A stretch of 64,000 bases of DNA, from assembly GCF_026914185.1 (NCBI RefSeq), contig NC_070560.1, forward strand, positions 4,207,501 to 4,271,500, given 5' to 3'. The first letter of the stretch is position 1. Each line of letters opens with the position of its first letter. The notes beneath the pieces are model-generated. The model saw only the letters and a list, made by a program, of their open reading frames with translations. It had not been told where the DNA came from and made no database searches. Source of the DNA: Puccinia triticina. Its lineage: Eukaryota; Basidiomycota; Pucciniomycetes; Pucciniales; Pucciniaceae. A program made the translations under genes and the position numbers. Positions 58,848 to 64,000 of this stretch are shown here, piece by piece.

Positions 58848-60304
58848 GGGTCAGCCTAAATGCACTCCAAACTTTTACTTCATGCACTCCACATTTTTGG
58901 CTTTGGGGGGCCAGCACTCCAAAAAAGTTGGAGTGCCTTGATTTTATACTCCCAAAACATGGAGTCCCCAGATGGGCACTCCATGTTTCTTGGAGTACAC
59001 AACTGGGTACTCCAAAATTGACCAAAATAGGGGAGTGCAGCTAGATGCACTCCAAAAAAAATGGAGTGCAAGCCCAAGCACTCCACCTTTTCAGTGAAGG
59101 ATTTTGGCTTTGCACTCCAGCTAGCAAATACCAAATGGAGTGCATTGGGGTGCACTCCAAGTCTCCTTTTTTTTGGAGTGCCCACAGCAATCAAACCTCT
59201 CAATGACCGGTCTGGACCGGTCATTGAGGGGACTCACACAACCGGTCATCCAGAGGACTCATACATCTCAATGAACGGCGCGGACCTGTCATCAGTCACA
59301 CCTCTCGATGACCGGTGTGTACCGGTCAACAAGGGGAGGTGCTACTCTTGATGACCACCTCTCGATGACCGGCGCGGACCGGTCATCAGTCACACCTCCC
59401 AATGACCGGCACAGACCGTTCATCGAGAGGACTCACACCTCTCAATGACCGGTCACCACCGGTCATTGAGAGGACTCACACCTCTCGATGATTGGTCAGA
59501 CCGGTCATTGAGGGGACTCACACCTCTTGATGACCGGTCATCTCCGGTCATTGAGGTGAGTCACATTTCTTGATGACCGGTCAGACCAGTCATCCAGGGT
59601 AATAACACCTCTCGATGACCGGTGTGTACCAGTCATTGAGGGGAGGTGCTACTCTCGATGACCAGTTGGTCTGACCGGTCATCAAGAGGAGATGTTACTC
59701 CCCTCGATGACCGGCACAGACCGGTCATCAAGAGGAGATGTTACTCCCCTCGATGACCGGCACAGACCGGTCATCAAGAGGAGATGTTACTCCCCTCGAT
59801 GACCGGCACAGACCGGTCATCAAGAGGAGATGTTACTCCCCTCGATGACCGGCACAGACCGGTCATTGAGAGGAGATGTTACTCCCCTCGATGACCGGCA
59901 CAGACCGGTCATCGAGAGATGTGACTCACCTCAATGACCGGTCATCACCGGTCATCAAGTGGTGTGAGCGGTGTGAGCCCTCTCGATGACCGGTCATCAC
60001 CGGTCATTGAGAGGTGTGAGTCCCTTCGATGACCGGTCTGTGCCAGTCACCAAGGGGAGCAGCACCTCCTCTCAATGACCGGTCAGACCAACCGGTCATT
60101 GAGAGTAGCGCCTCCCCTTGATGACTGGTACACACCGGTCATCCAGAGGAGGTGTTATTCCCCTCAATGACCGGTCTGACCGGTCATTGAGGGATGTGAC
60201 TCACCTTGATGACCGGTCATCACCGGTCATCAAGAGGTGTTATTACCCTTGATGACTGGTCTGACCGGTCATCAAGAGATGTGACTCACCTCGATGACCG
60301 GAGA
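58848..60304. mobile_element. ACTCC-rich element, left part, carrying a satellite-like array
   Basis: The start gggtcagcctaaatgcactcc resembles the terminus ggggcaggctaaatccacacc of the complete element at 17011, and both are followed by 'actt' and 'ttcat.cactcca'. ACTCC/GGAGT motifs recur every 15-40 bp to about 59185. The left flank ATTATTAT (58840-58847) would be the duplication. The right arm is not in the window because Gypsy-B2 is inserted at 60305. Confidence 0.7.
59190..60304. repeat. Satellite-like array of GACCGGTCAT dyads
   Basis: About 1.1 kb of units built on 'tcgatgaccgg' and its inverse 'ccggtcatcga', separated by 4-20 bp. At about 59690-59900 a 46-bp unit (tcgatgaccggcacagaccg then gtcatcaagaggagatgttactcccc) is repeated five times almost exactly. 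Elsewhere the spacing and linker vary. Each unit can form a hairpin. No coding frame. Confidence 0.88.
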
Positions 60305-61275
60305 TGTGAGCCTGAGTCTCTATAGTGACAGCAGGACACAAGAAATGGGGGGGCAATAGTTGGATTTCTTGGGATAGAGAAATTACAACTATAAAAAAGA
60401 AAAAAGAGAAAGAGAGAGAGAAACCAAGCAGGATAAGAAGGAAGAGAAGTACTAGGTTATTCTAGTGGGAATGCACGTCCACTGGCAATGCTACTCTTCA
60501 GAAGAGTGCTGCTAATCTGTGCAAGAAGTGCTACAGCTTCCTCTCAGGAGGGTATCTGGATTAGATAAGTCTTAATCCAGCCACAGTTTTTTAGACTTCT
60601 CTCTGGACAGTCAAGGTTCTTAATGGGAAACCTGAGGGACAGCCCTGAACCTAGATTTTGAGGCAAAGGCCTGATGATAAGAAGGGACAGCCCTGTGATC
60701 AAGATGGAGGCAAAGGCCTATAGATTTGGAGGGACAGCCCTGTGATCAAGGAGGAAGCAAAGCAAGAAGAAAAGGCAGATCCAGCAAGACACAGAGTTGT
60801 ACCTCTGAGATAAACAAGGTTCAGTGAAAGAGGTTACTTACTGTCAATATCCTAGGCGCCTGTGACGGTAGGTATACTGGGAGTATAGTAGGCTCTTTGG
60901 TGGTGATCCTGGAGTTATCTGGGTGGTGGTTCTGGTGTGCTGAAGTCTGTAGATCCGCCTCAGGCAAGGGGGATCCTGACTACGAAAATTTTCACAGTTT
61001 GCTTATGTAATTTACATATGTACATGTGGTTTGGCGCGCCTGGTAGCGCTGACACGTCACAACTGCGCAAGGGCGCCATAACTCAGTAACTCAGGGAAGG
61101 AGTATAGTTACAAGGAATTTATAAGTTGTAACTAGGGTTAAAATTGCATGAGGAAACAGAATATGAAGTCAAAACAAGGTTATCTCTTAAGATGAAAAAG
61201 ATATAAAGTAATTTATATGTAACAAAGGTAGAACAGGCAGCTTTTAGGTCAGCTGTGATGACTCTAAGGCTGACA
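60305..61275 (-). repeat. Gypsy-B2 3' LTR
   Basis: TGTGAGCC..GGCTGACA on the plus strand, 971 bp, three internal ~46-bp repeats. Confidence 0.93.
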
Positions 61276-61312
61276 TTCCCTACCACCAAAAGGGTTGAAT
61301 TTCTATAAGAAA

Positions 61313-64000
61313 TTAAACCACAGGGTTAGACCTCTTCTCACTTCTGAATTTCCTGAGAAGTATAGCAGAGTCTTGAATGTCTTTCTCAAGGAGCCATTCA
61401 TCATGATCAGCACTCATACCTTTGTATCTAGCTAAGTACATCATAACATCTCTGTTCTCCACTCTCAATCTCTTGTCTCTGAGAATCTTTTGTATGACTT
61501 TACTCTGAGGGGTCTTATCCATAGGGGGAATGACAACTTTGATTTTCTGTCTCAAGGGGAACTTATCTGGATTGGGGTCTCTGTATGGTTTCACCAAGCT
61601 GACAGGAAATGTTGGATGTTTCCTGCTGAACTCTTCAGTCAGTATCACTTCTACAGCATTCTTACCATGTAAAGCTTTCACAAGGAATGGTCCAGTGAAG
61701 GAGTCTCTCATCTTCTTAGGGCCAGACAGGTTGTTGAAGTTTGCTGTGGATATTAGGACTTTATCACCAATTTTAAAAGATGGTTCTTTGTGACTCTTGT
61801 CCCATCTCTCTTTGTTGTAAGATTTAGCTTCTGTTATGCATTGCTCAGCATGTTTTCTAGCTTTCTCAAAGATCTTTCCATAGGCAAGAGCAGTAGGATG
61901 AATGTCTACAGAGTCTTGCTTCAAGAAATTCCTGGGAAGGTTTGGGATCCAGCCTTTCTCCAGGATGGCAGGAGGTTTTCCAGTGGTTGAATGTATGCTG
62001 GTGCAATATGCTAGTTCAAGGATTGGTAGAAGTGAAACCCAATCATGAGTGTAACCATCATTGTCTTTGAATTCTAGACCATATGCACAAAACCTCCTGA
62101 TCATATCTTCAAGTGTTTGAATCATCCTCTCAGCTAATCCATCAGTCTGAGGGTGGTAAGCTGTGGAGAAGGAGGGTTTTGTTCCCAGCATACTATGTAA
62201 ACCAGTCCAGAATTCAGATGTGAACTTAGGGTCTCTATCAGAGATGATGATTCTGGGTATGCCAGTCCTAGGCATTACTCTGTTCCAAAACAGTATGGCA
62301 GTGTCCATGGCAGAGTCATCTTTGAAGCAGGGTACAAATATAGGGGTCTTGGAGTATCTGTCCACTATTACCAGACAAGCATTGAAACTAGCAGCTCCTC
62401 CAGGGGACAAGGAAGTTACCCAATCCATGTTAATAACATCCCATGGTTTTGAAGGTTCCTCAATTTTCATGAGCAGTCCAAATCTTTTGCCTGTGGCTTT
62501 ATTTGCTTTCTGGCATCTATCACAGGAAGAGCAGTATTCACCAGTGTCTTGTTTCCAGTTAGCCCACCAAGCAGTATCAGCTACTTTTTCTAAAGTCCTG
62601 TCTTCAGAAAGATGACCTGAGTAGACACTGTCATGGCATTCATGCAAGATGGTGTTGATACTTTCTTTGTCAGCTAGGACTAGGACAGAGTTGTGTTTCT
62701 CTCTGAAGTAGATGAGGCCATCAAATATAGAGAATCTCCCTTCATCATATAGCTTTCTCCAAGGATCTTGTAAGGAATTTTTCAGCTGGGCATCTTTAGC
62801 ATCTTTCAACAAAAGTTCAGACAATATAGTAGTGTTCTTGTCTTGCTTGTAGCCTTCTCTCACTGAGTCAAAGAACTCATTCTTGAAAGTAGAGACATGT
62901 ATGCCCATGATGGGGAATCTATCATCATCCTTGTCTTCTGGGTCATAAGCAGGGTTACTAGGATCATTTGGCAAAGCCCATCTGCTCAGTCCATCAGCAT
63001 TCTTGTGAATATTCCCATCTCTGTGGATTATGGTCATATTGCCTCTGTATTCCTGAATAGCAATCTGCCACCTGAGCATATGTCTATTGGGAGTCTTCAT
63101 GTTCAGTAGTGATCTCAAAGCTGTGCAGTCTGTTACAACATGAAAGACACTGCCATCTAAGTAGTAATGGAGTTTTTCCAGGGCCCAGACCAGACATAAG
63201 CATTCAAGTTGACTAGCACCATATCTTGTTTCACTGTCTTTCAGTTGTCTGGATATGAAAACAATGGGTCCTTCTTTTCTCACTCCATCAATGACTTGGA
63301 CTTGATGTAAAGCAGCACCTAGACCAGTCATGCTAGCATCTACATATAGTGTGAAGGGATGGGCCCAGTCAGGAAACAGTAGCAATGGAGCTGTGGTCAG
63401 TTTCTCTTTTAACAAGTTGTAGGCTACTATTCTATGATGAGTCATCTCATATATGACATCAATCCTTGTCAGTTCAGTCAGAGGTTTTGCTATCTCTGCA
63501 AACTTCTCAATGTGTTGTCTGTAGTAGCCAGCAAAACCAAGAAATGATTGCATTTCTTTCCTACTACTAGGTACAGGTTTTTGGAGAACAGCAGCTACTT
63601 TATTCTGGTCTATTCCTATGGTAATACCAGACACAAGATGACCTAGAGCTTTGATCTGATCAAATCCAAAGTTACACTTCTTCAAGGAGATTTTCATGTT
63701 CATGTTGATAACAACTTTCAAGATCCTGTCTATCCTATTGAGGTGTTCCTCCCAAGTGTTGGACATAATGATGATATCATCAATGTAGATAATGACCCAC
63801 TTCTCATCAATTTCTTTTCTGAATTCAATGTCCATCATTCTCTGGAAATGGGAGGGGGCATTCTTGATCCCAAAGGGCATTCTCAGGTACTCATAGATTC
63901 CTTTGTGCATAATAATCCTGAGTAGATGTCTGGAATCTTCTGCAATGACATTCTGGTGAAAACCTTTGAGTACATCCATGCTAGTCAGGTACTTAGCTCT
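61313..64000 (-). CDS. Gypsy-B2 Pol, partial (reverse transcriptase to chromodomain)
   Basis: Open from the window edge to the stop at 61313 with no break. From [16 protein letters not shown] (63979) onward it matches Gypsy-B residue for residue apart from scattered changes (for example [14 protein letters not shown] versus [14 protein letters not shown]). It contains YIDD, the RNase [11 protein letters not shown], the integrase D-D-E residues and the C-terminal chromodomain. Gag and the leader lie outside the window, so I cannot say whether the copy is complete. Confidence 0.93.
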   Translation of the reverse strand, partial: RAKYLTSMDVLKGFHQNVIAEDSRHLLRIIMHKGIYEYLRMPFGIKNAPSHFQRMMDIEFRKEIDEKWVIIYIDDIIIMSNTWEEHLNRIDRILKVVINMNMKISLKKCNFGFDQIKALGHLVSGITIGIDQNKVAAVLQKPVPSSRKEMQSFLGFAGYYRQHIEKFAEIAKPLTELTRIDVIYEMTHHRIVAYNLLKEKLTTAPLLLFPDWAHPFTLYVDASMTGLGAALHQVQVIDGVRKEGPIVFISRQLKDSETRYGASQLECLCLVWALEKLHYYLDGSVFHVVTDCTALRSLLNMKTPNRHMLRWQIAIQEYRGNMTIIHRDGNIHKNADGLSRWALPNDPSNPAYDPEDKDDDRFPIMGIHVSTFKNEFFDSVREGYKQDKNTTILSELLLKDAKDAQLKNSLQDPWRKLYDEGRFSIFDGLIYFREKHNSVLVLADKESINTILHECHDSVYSGHLSEDRTLEKVADTAWWANWKQDTGEYCSSCDRCQKANKATGKRFGLLMKIEEPSKPWDVINMDWVTSLSPGGAASFNACLVIVDRYSKTPIFVPCFKDDSAMDTAILFWNRVMPRTGIPRIIISDRDPKFTSEFWTGLHSMLGTKPSFSTAYHPQTDGLAERMIQTLEDMIRRFCAYGLEFKDNDGYTHDWVSLLPILELAYCTSIHSTTGKPPAILEKGWIPNLPRNFLKQDSVDIHPTALAYGKIFEKARKHAEQCITEAKSYNKERWDKSHKEPSFKIGDKVLISTANFNNLSGPKKMRDSFTGPFLVKALHGKNAVEVILTEEFSRKHPTFPVSLVKPYRDPNPDKFPLRQKIKVVIPPMDKTPQSKVIQKILRDKRLRVENRDVMMYLARYKGMSADHDEWLLEKDIQDSAILLRKFRSEKRSNPVV

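Larger units (their letters stand above)
60305..64000 (-). mobile_element. Gypsy-B2: second Gypsy-B copy, cut by the window end
   Basis: The 3' LTR at 60305-61275 (971 bp) differs from the Gypsy-B LTR at scattered sites. The internal region continues to the end of the window in the same orientation as Gypsy-B. The left flank is GGAGA (60300-60304); its partner is outside. Confidence 0.93.

Overview
The window reads as repeat-rich nuclear DNA of a basidiomycete, most likely a rust fungus (Pucciniales). The reasons are short fungal introns, Ty3/Gypsy and Ty1/Copia elements, a PIF/Harbinger transposon with its Myb-like partner gene, a DIRS-type tyrosine-recombinase retroelement and many small inverted-repeat elements. 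I cannot fix the genus. There are no bacterial features, no CRISPR array and no RNA gene I can support. The only single-copy host gene I would defend is a four-part match to the kinetochore protein Nnf1/PMF1 (6974-7756, minus strand, three exons). A small secreted-protein gene (from 19325, plus strand) looks real but is cut by transposons.

Layout. 1-5915: non-coding, with a hAT-like MITE (450-1096), two foldback repeats (2098-2890; 3725-5915) and a solo LTR (4544-5405). 5916-8330: a GC-rich gene island with a long coding palindrome (6240-6551) and NNF1. 8330-12230: GC-rich repeats split by a solo LTR that is itself split by a second solo LTR of the same family in the opposite orientation. 12230-19300: small DNA elements. 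These are a TA-flanked MITE, three elements with CACCAGG or CACCCCGGG ends and 3-bp duplications (CACTA-like), and an 882-bp foldback full of ACTCC motifs with an 8-bp duplication. 19325-33189: the secreted-protein gene is interrupted by a TA MITE and then by a Harbinger transposon. The Harbinger carries a broken Myb-like gene (hit by a hAT MITE and by a 7.9-kb Copia, which is hit by a CACTA-like element) and a convergent 404-codon transposase gene.

34831-64000 is a second nest. A minus-strand DIRS-type element (RNase H plus tyrosine recombinase) was hit by Gypsy-A (LTR 36677-37650, plus strand). Gypsy-A was hit in turn by Gypsy-C (40936-46723), a Copia-type solo LTR (47098-47312), the intact Gypsy-B (47636-57152, minus) and an ACTCC element (from 58848) carrying a satellite-like array. 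That array was hit by a second Gypsy-B copy (60305 to beyond the window). Almost every insertion is dated relative to its host by a target-site duplication I could read.

The most interesting signal is in the related elements Gypsy-A and Gypsy-B. Both carry a leader reading frame without an AUG, followed by a phase-1 intron that contains the Gag(-Pol) start codon 17 nt before its 3' end. If that intron is removed, the leader frame joins in phase to a long open frame that overlaps the start of gag in the +1 register (401 codons in Gypsy-B). If it is kept, Gag(-Pol) is made. This points to a splice-controlled choice between polyprotein and an undescribed overprinted protein.
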